Positions 34,667-43,578 of a DNA stretch of 64,000 nt are shown one piece after another. This DNA is from an uncultured Paracoccaceae bacterium (lineage in GTDB: Bacteria > Pseudomonadota > Alphaproteobacteria > Rhodobacterales > Rhodobacteraceae). The translations under genes were made by a program, and so were the position numbers. How positions within the stretch are numbered: the stretch's first letter is position 1; the number at the start of each line of letters is the position of its first letter. The stretch lies in assembly GCA_947496605.1 (NCBI GenBank), contig CANMDF010000002.1:806001-870000 (forward strand). Direction: 5' to 3'. The notes under the pieces are model-generated. The model was not told the origin of the DNA, ran no database searches, and saw only the letters and a list, made by a program, of their open reading frames with translations.

Positions 34667-35009
34667 TGCACGCGTACAAGATGAACATTACATTAACGAA
34701 ACAATGTAAGCGGGAATCCGCTCATGTGCTTATCGATGCGCAACAATGCTATCCAGAACGTACTTCTTTTGCCAAGGTGAGAACTGTAGCAGGGCGCTCC
34801 AGCATTTGTTCTGCTGCAATTTCTCTATACCGTTACCCTTCCCCTGGTCGGCCTGCTTACTCACCAAGCAGGCCGATACCGGATTTCCGCTTGTCAGAGG
34901 CCGATAAGACGGCTGATATTGGATATCATGGTGAATTTGCTATTCATCAACGGGCAGACCGTGCCAATTCTGGGACGGCCGAAATAACAACAACGATAGG
35001 TTCAAGATT
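34667..35009. other. 343-bp gene-free stretch between pccB-side and pccA-side small genes
   Basis: No convincing gene: ORF-track entry 34666-35304 reads through intergenic structures and the lipoprotein gene in another frame. It holds an 11-bp hairpin (34848-34876) with no T run, and an A+T-richer stretch (34920-35000) ahead of the lipoprotein gene that may be its promoter. It could hide a small RNA. Confidence 0.55.
34848..34876. repeat. 11-bp hairpin in the pccB-pccA gap
   Basis: TCGGCCTGCTT (34848-34858) and AAGCAGGCCGA (34866-34876) are exact inverse complements, with a 7-nt loop. No T run occurs on either side, so it is not a typical intrinsic terminator. Confidence 0.65.
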
Positions 35010-35210
35010 ATGCAAAAGACATCAATCATCCTTGCGACAGTGGCAGTATTTGGTTTGGCAGGTTGCCTCGACAATGACGTGGAGCGTGGCGTCGCTGGCG
35101 CAGGTGCCGGCCTTGTGGCTGCAGAGGTGCTGGGCACAGACCGCACTGGTACAGCATTGGCAGGCGCCGCAGCAGGCGTCTTCTGTGACGACGTCGGCGT
35201 TTGCCGCTAA
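35010..35210 (+). CDS. Small lipoprotein with Gly/Ala-zipper segment (66 aa)
   Basis: Signal peptide with lipobox GLAGC (Cys19). The mature part (GVAGAGAGLVAAEVLGTDRTGTALAGAAAGVFCDD) has the Gly-zipper pattern seen in small outer-membrane lipoproteins. A strong terminator 41 bp after the stop separates it from pccA. It shares no visible link to carboxylation and may be an unrelated envelope gene. Confidence 0.78.
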   Translation: MQKTSIILATVAVFGLAGCLDNDVERGVAGAGAGLVAAEVLGTDRTGTALAGAAAGVFCDDVGVCR

Positions 35211-35250
35211 GATAGACAATCGCGCCCTTGCCGGGCGTACAGCTTTTTTG

Positions 35251-35288
35251 AACCGTCGTCGGGAAAACCTCCCGACGGCGGTTTTTTC
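35251..35288 (+). terminator. Strong intrinsic terminator before pccA
   Basis: AACCGTCGTCGGGA pairs with TCCCGACGGCGGTT (14 bp, one G-T wobble) and is followed by T6. Transcription arriving from the pccB side should stop here, so pccA needs its own promoter or read-through; it starts only 21 bp later. Confidence 0.92.
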
Positions 35289-35308
35289 GTTTTTGGGGAC
35301 GTAAGATC

Positions 35309-37306
35309 ATGTTCAAGAAAATCCTTATCGCCAACCGCGGTGAAATCGCCTGCCGCGTTATCAAGACCGCCCGCAAGATGGGTATTAAGACGGTTGCGAT
35401 TTATTCCGACGCTGACCGCAACGCGCTGCACGTCAAGATGGCGGATGAAGCGGTGCATATCGGCCCTTCCCCTGCGAACCAGTCATATATTGTCATCGAT
35501 AAGGTCATGGACGCGATCAAGCAAACGGGGGCCGAGGCCGTGCACCCGGGGTATGGCTTCTTGTCCGAGAACCCCAAATTCGCGGATGCGCTTGAAGCCG
35601 CTGGCGTCGCCTTTATCGGCCCTCCAAAGGGTGCGATTGAAAAGATGGGTGACAAGATCACATCCAAGAAGATCGCCCAAGACGCCGATGTGTCCACCGT
35701 TCCCGGCTACATGGGTTTGATCGAGGATGCTGAAGATGCGGTCAAAATCTCCAATCAAGTCGGTTATCCTGTGATGATCAAAGCCTCTGCAGGTGGCGGT
35801 GGTAAGGGTATGCGTATTGCTTGGACCGATGATGAAGCCCGCGAAGGGTTCCAGTCGTCCAAGAATGAGGCTGCCAATTCGTTCGGCGACGACCGCATCT
35901 TTATTGAGAAATTCGTCACGCAACCGCGCCACATTGAAATTCAGGTTTTGTGCGATGGTCACGGCAATGCGGTCTATCTGCATGAACGTGAATGCTCGAT
36001 CCAGCGTCGGAACCAGAAGGTGATCGAAGAGGCCCCAAGCCCGTTCTTGGATGAAGCCACGCGTAAGGCTATGGGCGAACAGTCTGTCGCGCTGGCCCAA
36101 GCCGTGGGCTACACCAGCGCAGGTACAGTGGAATTCATCGTTGATGGCGACCGCAACTTTTATTTCCTTGAGATGAATACCCGTTTGCAGGTGGAGCACC
36201 CTGTGACCGAGCTGATCACGGGCGTTGATCTGGTCGAACAGATGATCCGTGTTGCTGCCGGTGAAAAGCTGCCATTTGCGCAAGATGATCTGAAGATCAA
36301 CGGCTGGGCAATGGAAAGCCGTCTTTATGCCGAAGATCCATATCGCGGGTTCTTGCCGTCGATTGGGCGTTTGACCCGCTACCGTCCCCCTGTTGAAGAG
36401 GCGATGGAAACCCGCGCTGTCCGCAATGACACGGGTGTGTTCGAGGGCGGTGAGATCAGCATGTATTACGATCCGATGATCGCCAAGCTATGCACATGGG
36501 CGCCCGACCGCGCGACCGCGATTGAAGAAATGCGCCTGGCACTCGATGGGTTTGAGCTGGAAGGTATTGGTCATAACCTACCGTTCCTGGCGGCCGTCTA
36601 TGACCATCCAAAGTTCACGTCCGGCAATATGACAACAGCCTTTATCGAGGAAGAGTACCCCGATGGCTTTGAGGGTGTGACCTTGGATGAGGGCACGTGC
36701 GAGCGTATCGCCGCGGCGGCTTCCGCCATGCACCGTGTTGCCGAAATCCGGCGCACCCGCATTTCGGGTCGTATGGATAACCATGAACGCCACGTTGGTG
36801 AAGACTGGGTCGTTAAGCTGCAAGGTCACGCGCATGATGTGAAAATCAGCGCGGATAAAACCGGTGCGGATGTTGCCATCAATGGCAAATCCCTACGGGT
36901 TGAAAGCGACTGGACACCTGGCGATCCGCTGGCACGTTTGTCCGTCGATGGTTCACCGTTGGTGTTGAAGATTGGCAAAATCTCGGGTGGTTTCCGCGTG
37001 CGCTATCGTGGTGCTGATATCAAAGTGCATGTACGCACGCCACGTCAGGCTGCGTTGGCAGATCTGATGCCTGAGAAGGTCGCCCCTGATACATCCAAAT
37101 ACCTGCTTTGCCCGATGCCCGGCCTGATCGTGAAGGTTGATGTGGCCGAGGGCGATGAAGTGCAGGAAGGTCAGGCACTTTGCACCGTGGAGGCGATGAA
37201 GATGGAGAACATCTTACGCGCCGAAAAGAAGGGCACGGTGAAAAAGATCAACGCGGGCGCGGGCGATAGCCTCGCCGTTGACGAAGTGATCATGGAGTTT
37301 GAATAG
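35309..37306 (+). CDS. pccA: Propionyl-CoA carboxylase alpha subunit
   Basis: 665 residues: biotin carboxylase (about 1-450), BT linker domain, then the biotin-carboxyl carrier domain (about 590-665). Start MFKKILIANRGEIACRVIKTARKMGIKTVAIYSD is canonical. ATP-grasp motifs: IKASAGGGGKGMRIA and EMNTRLQVEHPVTELITG. The biotinylation motif is VEAMKMENILRAEKKG. It carboxylates biotin, and PccB then transfers CO2 to propionyl-CoA. A GTG-start membrane protein begins on the base after its TAG. Confidence 0.97.
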   Translation: MFKKILIANRGEIACRVIKTARKMGIKTVAIYSDADRNALHVKMADEAVHIGPSPANQSYIVIDKVMDAIKQTGAEAVHPGYGFLSENPKFADALEAAGVAFIGPPKGAIEKMGDKITSKKIAQDADVSTVPGYMGLIEDAEDAVKISNQVGYPVMIKASAGGGGKGMRIAWTDDEAREGFQSSKNEAANSFGDDRIFIEKFVTQPRHIEIQVLCDGHGNAVYLHERECSIQRRNQKVIEEAPSPFLDEATRKAMGEQSVALAQAVGYTSAGTVEFIVDGDRNFYFLEMNTRLQVEHPVTELITGVDLVEQMIRVAAGEKLPFAQDDLKINGWAMESRLYAEDPYRGFLPSIGRLTRYRPPVEEAMETRAVRNDTGVFEGGEISMYYDPMIAKLCTWAPDRATAIEEMRLALDGFELEGIGHNLPFLAAVYDHPKFTSGNMTTAFIEEEYPDGFEGVTLDEGTCERIAAAASAMHRVAEIRRTRISGRMDNHERHVGEDWVVKLQGHAHDVKISADKTGADVAINGKSLRVESDWTPGDPLARLSVDGSPLVLKIGKISGGFRVRYRGADIKVHVRTPRQAALADLMPEKVAPDTSKYLLCPMPGLIVKVDVAEGDEVQEGQALCTVEAMKMENILRAEKKGTVKKINAGAGDSLAVDEVIMEFE

Positions 37307-37678
37307 GTGAAACCGGGGCTGGCATATGTGACAGCTTTCGGGCTGGCGCTCGCGTCAGCAATGGCGGGGTATTACGTGGGCTTCTTGATCCTGATGTCCG
37401 GGTCCGGTTTTGGCATCGCAGGATTTTTTGCCGTGGTGGTCGTGCTGCCTATGCTCGCGGCCTATGGCGTCTTTGTCATCAGCTATGCCGCCTTTGCCGA
37501 TCATTGGATCGGCTGGCTGAACGGTTTGGTCGGCGCCGTGCTGGTGATACTGGCAGGCTTGTTCTTTTTCGCGTTAATCGCTCAGGATATCTTGGAAGAA
37601 GAGCTCGCAGCCATCTTGATGGTTATCACCCTATTCGCTGGCGGGTACTTCATCATGAGACGTTTGCAGCATGATTAA
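37307..37678 (+). CDS. Hypothetical inner-membrane protein (123 aa)
   Basis: About four predicted membrane helices with small residues (AGYYVGFLILMSGSGFGIAGFFAVVVVLPMLAAYGVF and LVGAVLVILAGLFFFAL). GTG start directly after the pccA stop, so translational coupling with pccA is likely. No family recognised. It converges with the DUF4174 gene 7 bp further on. Confidence 0.72.
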   Translation: MKPGLAYVTAFGLALASAMAGYYVGFLILMSGSGFGIAGFFAVVVVLPMLAAYGVFVISYAAFADHWIGWLNGLVGAVLVILAGLFFFALIAQDILEEELAAILMVITLFAGGYFIMRRLQHD

Positions 37679-37684
37679 TGCGTT

Positions 37685-38146
37685 CTATTCCCCAAGGCCG
37701 CGGCGGTCCGAAATTTCCTGCTGGCGCAACGGCATCTTGTCGATAGACCGTGACAGTTCGCGCACGCTATATGGGCTTGGTTTGCGCAAGGCGACCCGTC
37801 CGTCTTTGCCGACCAATGCCATCATGTACCCGCGTGGACGTAACGTGGTGCGCAGGTCCGACATCGCGTCGCGGTCGGTGTCTGTAATCACGATCACGTC
37901 ACGCACTGCCAGCCGTTCGATATCTTCCAGCAACAGATCCATTTGCTGTTGGAACCGTGGGTCATTGGGTGTGTCTGCAAAGATCACAAGGGGCCGTGCG
38001 ACCCAGTTCAGATCTTCCAATACAATCTCGGCCCCGTCAAAGACTTGGGTCCGGTCCTCTTCCCAGCGTTCCAGCACAGTTTGTTCCTGCGCGGTTGCGG
38101 GCAAGGCGATCAGCAGGGCAACTGCGATGTTCGTAAATATCTTCAT
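37685..38146 (-). CDS. DUF4174 secreted protein
   Basis: 153 residues with a signal peptide (MKIFTNIAVALLIALPATA-Q). The mature part (RPLVIFADTPNDPRFQQQMDLLLEDIERLAVRDVIVITDTD and GYMMALVGKDGRVALRKPSPYSVRELSRSIDKMPLRQQEISDR) is the DUF4174 domain, thought to be thioredoxin-fold-like. No redox Cys pair is visible. The start at 38146 gives the signal peptide; the ORF-track 5' extension crosses the mcm leader. Divergent from mcm, with 101 bp between. Confidence 0.82.
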   Translation of the reverse strand: MKIFTNIAVALLIALPATAQEQTVLERWEEDRTQVFDGAEIVLEDLNWVARPLVIFADTPNDPRFQQQMDLLLEDIERLAVRDVIVITDTDRDAMSDLRTTLRPRGYMMALVGKDGRVALRKPSPYSVRELSRSIDKMPLRQQEISDRRGLGE

Positions 38147-38247
38147 ATCACAGGATATAGAGGCGCTTGCGCCAAAAGCTAAGGGGCAGATGCATTTTGC
38201 TGCAAACAAATGCGTGTTACCCCAGCCAACCCCTTTCGGAGGCATCA

Positions 38248-40374
38248 ATGTCTGACAAGAAAACATGGGAAGAAATTGCCCGCAAAGAACTGCGTGGCAA
38301 GCCTTTGGAGGCCCTGACGTGGGATACGCTTGAGGGTATTCCGGTGCAGCCGCTTTATACGGCTGAGGAAACCATTGGGTTGCCGCATATGGGCGGTATC
38401 CCCGGCGAGGCCCCGTTTACGCGTGGTGTGAAGGCCACGATGTATGCAGGCCGCCCTTGGACGATCCGCCAATACGCGGGATTTTCGACGGCTGAGGAAT
38501 CGAATGCGTTCTACCGCAAGGCGCTGGCTGCCGGGCAACAGGGGGTGTCTGTTGCTTTCGATCTGGCGACCCACCGTGGCTATGACAGTGACCACCCGCG
38601 TGTTGAGGGGGATGTAGGTAAAGCTGGCGTGGCGATTGATAGCGTTGAGGATATGAAAATCCTCTTTGATGGGATTCCGCTAGATAAGGTTTCGGTGTCC
38701 ATGACAATGAACGGCGCAGTGATCCCAATCCTTGCCAACTTCATCGTGGCCGGAGAAGAGCAGGGGCATCCCCGCAATGTGCTATCCGGCACCATTCAGA
38801 ATGACATTCTGAAGGAATTCATGGTCCGCAATACCTATGTCTATCCGCCCGAACCGTCGATGCGGATCATTGCGGATATTATTGAGTATACGACCGATGA
38901 GATGCCAAAGTTCAACTCAATCTCGATTTCCGGCTACCACATGCAAGAGGCTGGCGCGAACTTGGTGCAAGAGCTGGCCTATACGCTGGCTGATGGCCGT
39001 GAATACGTGCGCACCGCAATCGCACGTGGCATGGATGTAGATCAGTTTGCGGGCCGTTTGTCGTTCTTTTTCGCTATCGGCATGAACTTTTTCATGGAGG
39101 CCGCCAAACTGCGCGCCGCCCGTTTGCTCTGGTCGCGGATCATGGCAGAGTTTGAACCAAAGAACCCAAAGTCATCGATGCTGCGCACCCACTGCCAAAC
39201 CTCTGGCGTGTCACTGCAGGAACAAGACCCATATAACAATGTGATCCGCACGGCCTATGAAGCAATGAGTGCGGTTTTGGGTGGCACACAGTCGCTTCAT
39301 ACAAATGCGTTGGATGAGGCGATTGCGCTGCCGACCGAGTTTAGTGCGCGGATTGCCCGCAATACGCAGCTGATCTTGCAGGAGGAGACTGGCGTGACCA
39401 ACGTGGTCGATCCGCTGGCGGGGTCCTATTACGTCGAAAACCTAACGCATGAATTGGCCGAGGCGGCTTGGGCCCTAATTGAGGAAGTCGAGGAAATGGG
39501 CGGTATGACCAAGGCCGTAGCCTCTGGCATGCCCAAGCTGCGGATCGAGGAAACGGCGGCCAAACGGCAGGCCGGCATTGACCGCGGGACTGAAGTGGTC
39601 GTCGGCGTCAACAAATACCGCAAGGATAACGAAGACCCGATCGACATTCTGGACATCGACAATGACGCGGTGCGTTTGTCGCAGATCGCTCGGCTTGAGG
39701 CCACCAAGGCCGCCAGAGATGATGCAGCTTGCGAGGCGGCACTAACCGAACTCACCCGCCGCGCCAACGAAGGCGGCAACCTGTTGGAGGCGGCGGTCGA
39801 AGCATCACGCGCCCGCGCCACAGTCGGAGAAATTAGCATGGCAATGGAAAAAGCATTCGGACGGCACCGCGCCGAGGTCAAGACTTTGGCAGGCGTTTAT
39901 GGCGCGGCCTATGAAGGCGATGAAGGGTTTGCGGCAATCCAATCCAGCGTCGAGGCATTCGCCGAGGAAGAAGGCCGCCGTCCGCGCATGTTGGTCGTGA
40001 AGATGGGGCAAGACGGGCATGACCGGGGCGCCAAAGTGATCGCGACGGCCTTTGCCGATATTGGGTTTGATGTCGATGTGGGGCCGTTGTTTCAGACGCC
40101 CGCAGAAGCCGCGCAGGATGCCATTGATAACGACGTGCATGTGATTGGGATCAGCTCACAGGCGGCAGGGCACAAGACGCTGGCGCCCAAACTGGTTCAG
40201 GCGCTGAAGGATGCAGGTGCCGAGGACATTATCGTGATTTGTGGGGGTGTGATCCCGCAGCAGGATTATCAGTTCCTTTATGATAGCGGTGTGAAAGCGA
40301 TCTTTGGACCGGGGACGAATATCCCGAAAGCGGCGCAGGATATCTTGGGGATCATCCGCGAGACGCGGGGCTAG
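38248..40374 (+). CDS. mcm: Methylmalonyl-CoA mutase
   Basis: 708 residues, complete single-chain enzyme: TIM-barrel substrate domain (about 1-560) plus C-terminal B12-binding domain (about 575-708). It converts (R)-methylmalonyl-CoA to succinyl-CoA. Signatures: [57 protein letters not shown], and the cobalamin motif [34 protein letters not shown] (DxHxxG). CGGAGG precedes ATG 38248. Closes the propionyl-CoA route begun by PccA/PccB. Methylmalonyl-CoA epimerase is not in the window. Confidence 0.97.
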   Translation: MSDKKTWEEIARKELRGKPLEALTWDTLEGIPVQPLYTAEETIGLPHMGGIPGEAPFTRGVKATMYAGRPWTIRQYAGFSTAEESNAFYRKALAAGQQGVSVAFDLATHRGYDSDHPRVEGDVGKAGVAIDSVEDMKILFDGIPLDKVSVSMTMNGAVIPILANFIVAGEEQGHPRNVLSGTIQNDILKEFMVRNTYVYPPEPSMRIIADIIEYTTDEMPKFNSISISGYHMQEAGANLVQELAYTLADGREYVRTAIARGMDVDQFAGRLSFFFAIGMNFFMEAAKLRAARLLWSRIMAEFEPKNPKSSMLRTHCQTSGVSLQEQDPYNNVIRTAYEAMSAVLGGTQSLHTNALDEAIALPTEFSARIARNTQLILQEETGVTNVVDPLAGSYYVENLTHELAEAAWALIEEVEEMGGMTKAVASGMPKLRIEETAAKRQAGIDRGTEVVVGVNKYRKDNEDPIDILDIDNDAVRLSQIARLEATKAARDDAACEAALTELTRRANEGGNLLEAAVEASRARATVGEISMAMEKAFGRHRAEVKTLAGVYGAAYEGDEGFAAIQSSVEAFAEEEGRRPRMLVVKMGQDGHDRGAKVIATAFADIGFDVDVGPLFQTPAEAAQDAIDNDVHVIGISSQAAGHKTLAPKLVQALKDAGAEDIIVICGGVIPQQDYQFLYDSGVKAIFGPGTNIPKAAQDILGIIRETRG

Positions 40375-40376
40375 AA

Positions 40377-40988
40377 ATGCTGAAACTCGATCACCTTGCT
40401 GTGGCTTGCACCGACCTTGCCGAAGGCACGGCTTGGGTTGAAGATCAGCTGGGTGTAAAGCTGCAAGCGGGTGGACAGCATGCGCGATACGGCACGCACA
40501 ATACGCTACTGGGCTTGGCGGATGGTTTGTATTTTGAGGTGATCGCGAAAGACCCCGATGCGGTGCCTGAGGCGGGACATGCCTGGTTTGGTCTGGATGA
40601 TTTTACGGGGCCTCCTCGCTTGGCCAACTGGATTTGTCAGACGGATGATTTAGCCGGGGCATTGGTCAAAGCACCCAAAGTCGCTGGCGTGCCGCGGGCT
40701 TTGACACGGGCCGATCTCGAATGGCAGATCACTGTGCCAGATGATGGAAGTCTGCCATTTGACGGTGCGTTCCCGACACTTATTGAATGGGCAAAGGGCA
40801 CGCATCATCCGGCTGATCGTTTGGCCCAATGCGGTGTGAAGCTGCTGCGCTTAGATGTGAGCCATCCTGATGCCGGACAAATCGCGGATATGATGGACCT
40901 TGATGATCACCGCGTGGCGATGGTGACGGGCCCCTTTGGTTTGCATGCCACCTTTCAGACGCCAAGTGGCGAGAAGACACTGTCATGA
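40377..40988 (+). CDS. VOC-family (glyoxalase-like) protein
   Basis: 203 residues. LDHLAVACTDLAEGTAWVEDQLGVKLQAGGQHARYGTHNTLLGLADGLYFEVIAKDP is the first beta-alpha-beta-beta-beta module of a glyoxalase_3-like domain (His, Glu metal ligands). The second half (VKLLRLDVSHPDAGQIADMM) is a second module. Starts two bases after the mcm stop, hence likely co-transcribed. It does not resemble methylmalonyl-CoA epimerase, which is shorter, though the position next to mcm is suggestive. Confidence 0.8.
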   Translation: MLKLDHLAVACTDLAEGTAWVEDQLGVKLQAGGQHARYGTHNTLLGLADGLYFEVIAKDPDAVPEAGHAWFGLDDFTGPPRLANWICQTDDLAGALVKAPKVAGVPRALTRADLEWQITVPDDGSLPFDGAFPTLIEWAKGTHHPADRLAQCGVKLLRLDVSHPDAGQIADMMDLDDHRVAMVTGPFGLHATFQTPSGEKTLS

Positions 40989-41452
40989 TCCGTGCCGCGA
41001 GCCCCGCTGACGCAACGGAGATCGCGGCGATCTGGAACCACGCAATTCGCGAGACGACGATCACCTTTAATCCGGTCGAAAAAACCCACCAAGAAGTCGA
41101 GATGCTCACCTCGCAGGATTGTCTTGTTTGGGAGGTTGGGGGCCGCATACTGGGTTTCGCCAGATACTTCCCGTTTCGTGGTGGAGAAGGGTATCGGTTC
41201 ACTGTCGAGCATACCATTATGTTGCATGAAGACGGGCATGGGCAGGGCGGAGGACGCCTGTTAATGGATGCGCTTTTTGCCCATGCAAAGGCCGCTGGAA
41301 AGCACACTATGTTCGCTGGCTGCAGCGCGGAAAACGATGGTGCAGTTGCATTTCATGCCAGTATCGGCTTTGCAAAGGTTGCAACACTGCCCGAAGTGGG
41401 GTTCAAGTTTGGGCGTTGGATTGATTTAGTCCTTATGCAAAAGACCCTTTAA
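40985..41452 (+). CDS. GNAT-family N-acetyltransferase
   Basis: 155 residues. The acetyl-CoA-binding segment EDGHGQGGGRLLMDALFAHAKAAG (Q/R-x-x-G-x-G/A-like) and ENDGAVAFHASIGFAKVATLPEVGFKFGRWIDLVLMQKTL match the phosphinothricin/methionine-sulfoximine acetyltransferase branch. IRAASPADATEIAAIWNHAIRETTITFNP is the usual N-terminus. Overlaps the VOC gene by 4 bp (ATGA). Confidence 0.88.
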   Translation: MIRAASPADATEIAAIWNHAIRETTITFNPVEKTHQEVEMLTSQDCLVWEVGGRILGFARYFPFRGGEGYRFTVEHTIMLHEDGHGQGGGRLLMDALFAHAKAAGKHTMFAGCSAENDGAVAFHASIGFAKVATLPEVGFKFGRWIDLVLMQKTL

Positions 41453-41465
41453 AAGGACCACGCCC

Positions 41466-42146
41466 TTGTCAATTTGGACACGCATGGCCGAAGCGATCGC
41501 CGCCCTTGCCAATGGTGAAGGGTTATCGACCGTCTTTGACAAACTACGCGCGTCGCCAGATCGCACTGTGGCATTCGCGATTGCTGTAATCGCGCTGGGC
41601 GCAAAGATGGCCAAGGCGGATGGGTTGGTGACCAAGGATGAGGTCGTCGCTTTCCGCGAAGTTTTCCTGATCCCACCCGAGGAAGAGGCGAACGCAGCCC
41701 GTGTGTTTAACCTCGCCCGTCAAGATATCGCTGGATATGATACCTACGCCAAACGCATCAAAGCGATGTATGCGGATGATGACGGTCCGCTGTGCGATTT
41801 AATGGAAGGGTTGTTCCATATCGCGATGGCGGACGGTGTGTATCACCCAATGGAAGACGATTTCCTACAAGAGGTTGCCGATATTTTTGGCTTTGATGAG
41901 CGCCGCTTCAAAGGCATTCGCGCGCAATTCGTCGCCGAGGCTGAACGCGATCCCTACGACGTTCTTGGGGTTGAACCATCGGCACCGATGGATGATGTGC
42001 GTGCCGCCTGGCGTGCGTTGGTGCGGGAAACCCACCCTGACCGTATGCTGGCACGCGGTGTGCCTGAAGAGGCCATCAAGCTGGCCGAGCGCCGGCTGGT
42101 CGCAGTCAATCAAGCATGGGAAGAAATCCAAGGCGCCCGTGTATGA
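41466..42146 (+). CDS. TerB-domain/DnaJ-domain protein (DjlA-like)
   Basis: 226 residues. An N-terminal TerB-like all-helical domain (about 30-145, MAKADGLVTKDEVVAFREVF and MADGVYHPMEDDFLQEVADIFG) is followed by a C-terminal J domain (about 160-226). The J domain reads DPYDVLGVEPSAPMDDVRAAWRALVRETHPDRMLARG, with HPD present. It lacks the N-terminal membrane helix of E. coli DjlA. Probable DnaK co-chaperone. TTG start at 41466 with AAAAGGA nine bases upstream; ATG 41484 is the alternative. Confidence 0.88.
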   Translation: MSIWTRMAEAIAALANGEGLSTVFDKLRASPDRTVAFAIAVIALGAKMAKADGLVTKDEVVAFREVFLIPPEEEANAARVFNLARQDIAGYDTYAKRIKAMYADDDGPLCDLMEGLFHIAMADGVYHPMEDDFLQEVADIFGFDERRFKGIRAQFVAEAERDPYDVLGVEPSAPMDDVRAAWRALVRETHPDRMLARGVPEEAIKLAERRLVAVNQAWEEIQGARV

Positions 42147-43141
42147 GGATCGCCACCTATAATGTTGAATGGTTCAATGCACTGTTCAACAATGATGGTG
42201 TGCTGATTGACGATGAGACATGGTCGGGTCGTTGGGATGTCACCAAAGCCCAGCAGACGGCAGGTGTCGGTGCAGTCTTTCAAGCACTTGATGCTGATGC
42301 GGTGATGATCATTGAGGCCCCCGATACAAGCCCAAATCGCGATACCTGCAAAGCACTGGAACATTTCGCTCAGAGATTTGGATTGCGGGCAACAAAGGCA
42401 GTCACTGGTTTTACCAATGATACGCAACAGGAAATTGCACTGCTTTATGATCCAGATGCGGTGTCAGCGATCCATGATCCAAAAGGGAATGATATCGCCC
42501 CATCCTTTGACGCTGAAATACGTATGGACGTTGATGTTGATGCGCATCCTGATCCGATCCGTTGGTCAAAGCCCCCGTTAGAGATAGCATTGACGACGCC
42601 GAGCCGATCCGTGCGATTGATCGGTGTGCATGCCAAGTCCAAAGCGCCACATGGAGCCCGCAATGATGCCGAGGCCACCCGTATTTCCATCCAGAACAGG
42701 CGCAAGCAGCTGGCCCAGTGCATTTGGTTGCGCAAGCGCGTCGCACAACATTTGGCGGATGGGGACGACTTGATAGTCTTGGGTGATTTCAATGATGGTC
42801 CGGGGCTTGATGAATATGAGAAGCTGTTTGGGCGCTCCGGCGTTGAAATCGTCTTGGGTGAAGGCGACCGTGAACGTCTGTTTGATCCGCATGCGCAGAT
42901 GGTGTTGGGACGGCGATTTGGTGCAGCGCCAGCAACGGCCAGATTTAAGCGCAAGGGCAAACCGTATCTACAAGCCTTGCTAGACTATATCATGGTATCG
43001 CCGGGTCTGCGCAGTCGTTCGCTACAATGGCAAATTTGGCATCCGTTTGATCACCCTGCATGTTACGAGGATACGGCCCTGCGCGATGCGCTCTTGGTGG
43101 CCTCGGATCACTTTCCCGTCGTTCTGGATATTGATTTGTGA
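42143..43141 (+). CDS. Endonuclease/exonuclease/phosphatase-family protein
   Basis: 332 residues. EEP motifs: RIATYNVEWFN (Asn), MIIEAPDTS (Glu-like metal ligand), VHAKSK, VLGDFNDGPG (Asp, Asn) and SDHFPVVLDID (Asp, His). It is a Mg2+-dependent phosphodiesterase; DNA, RNA or a phospholipid headgroup could be the target. No signal peptide. Starts in the DnaJ-like stop (ATGA overlap), ninth residue of the ORF-track call. Confidence 0.86.
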   Translation: MRIATYNVEWFNALFNNDGVLIDDETWSGRWDVTKAQQTAGVGAVFQALDADAVMIIEAPDTSPNRDTCKALEHFAQRFGLRATKAVTGFTNDTQQEIALLYDPDAVSAIHDPKGNDIAPSFDAEIRMDVDVDAHPDPIRWSKPPLEIALTTPSRSVRLIGVHAKSKAPHGARNDAEATRISIQNRRKQLAQCIWLRKRVAQHLADGDDLIVLGDFNDGPGLDEYEKLFGRSGVEIVLGEGDRERLFDPHAQMVLGRRFGAAPATARFKRKGKPYLQALLDYIMVSPGLRSRSLQWQIWHPFDHPACYEDTALRDALLVASDHFPVVLDIDL

Positions 43142-43177
43142 TTTGAAATTCAGCGGGGGCGTTCCTACGTCAGTGAC

Positions 43178-43558
43178 ATGAAACAGATCTTAGCATTAAC
43201 ACTTGTGGTTGGCCTGATAGCACCTGCGGCTTTGGCCGAAGACGCGCCTGAAACTGACATGGGCGAAGGCCTTAGTTTGATGGATGAGGGCGCGCGTCTT
43301 CTGCTGCGCGGTTTGATCGATGAGATGGCGCCCGCAATGGACGCCATGCGCGATAACCTAGATGAACTGGGTCCGGCATTTTCAGAGTTCGCCTAATCGG
43401 TCGGGCCCGCTTTCGGCGAATTGCTCGAAAAAGTCGATGATCTGCGGCATTACGAAGCCCCAGAGTTCTTGCCCAATGGTGATATCATCATGCGACGCAG
43501 TCCAGACGCCCCCGAGTGGGAGCCTGAGTTGGATCGTTCTGAAGAAATCGAGCTTTAA
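43178..43558 (+). pseudogene. Small secreted-protein gene interrupted by an in-frame TAA
   Basis: The ORF 43178-43396 begins with a signal peptide (MKQILALTLVVGLIAPAALA) and ends at TAA 43394-43396 after GPAFSEFA. In the same frame, reading continues to a second TAA at 43556-43558: SVGPAFGELLEKVDDLRHYEAPEF, LPNGDIIMRRSPDAPEWEPEL, ending EEIEL. This continuation is the conserved C-terminus of a small Rhodobacterales secreted family (often mislabelled as AAA+ ATPase). The first stop could come from one C-to-T change (CAA to TAA). Either a nonsense mutation, a sequencing error, or a gene pair; the first is favoured. Confidence 0.75.
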
Positions 43559-43578
43559 ACAGTCGCCTAGGCTGCACG

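Noticed and set aside
34666-35304. 212-aa ORF on the plus strand between pccB and pccA
   Set aside because: It covers hairpins and the well-supported 66-aa lipoprotein gene in a different frame; no ribosome-binding site or motif.
40377-40988. Methylmalonyl-CoA epimerase
   Set aside because: Position next to mcm is tempting, but length and sequence fit a glyoxalase_3-type VOC protein, not the roughly 135-residue epimerase.
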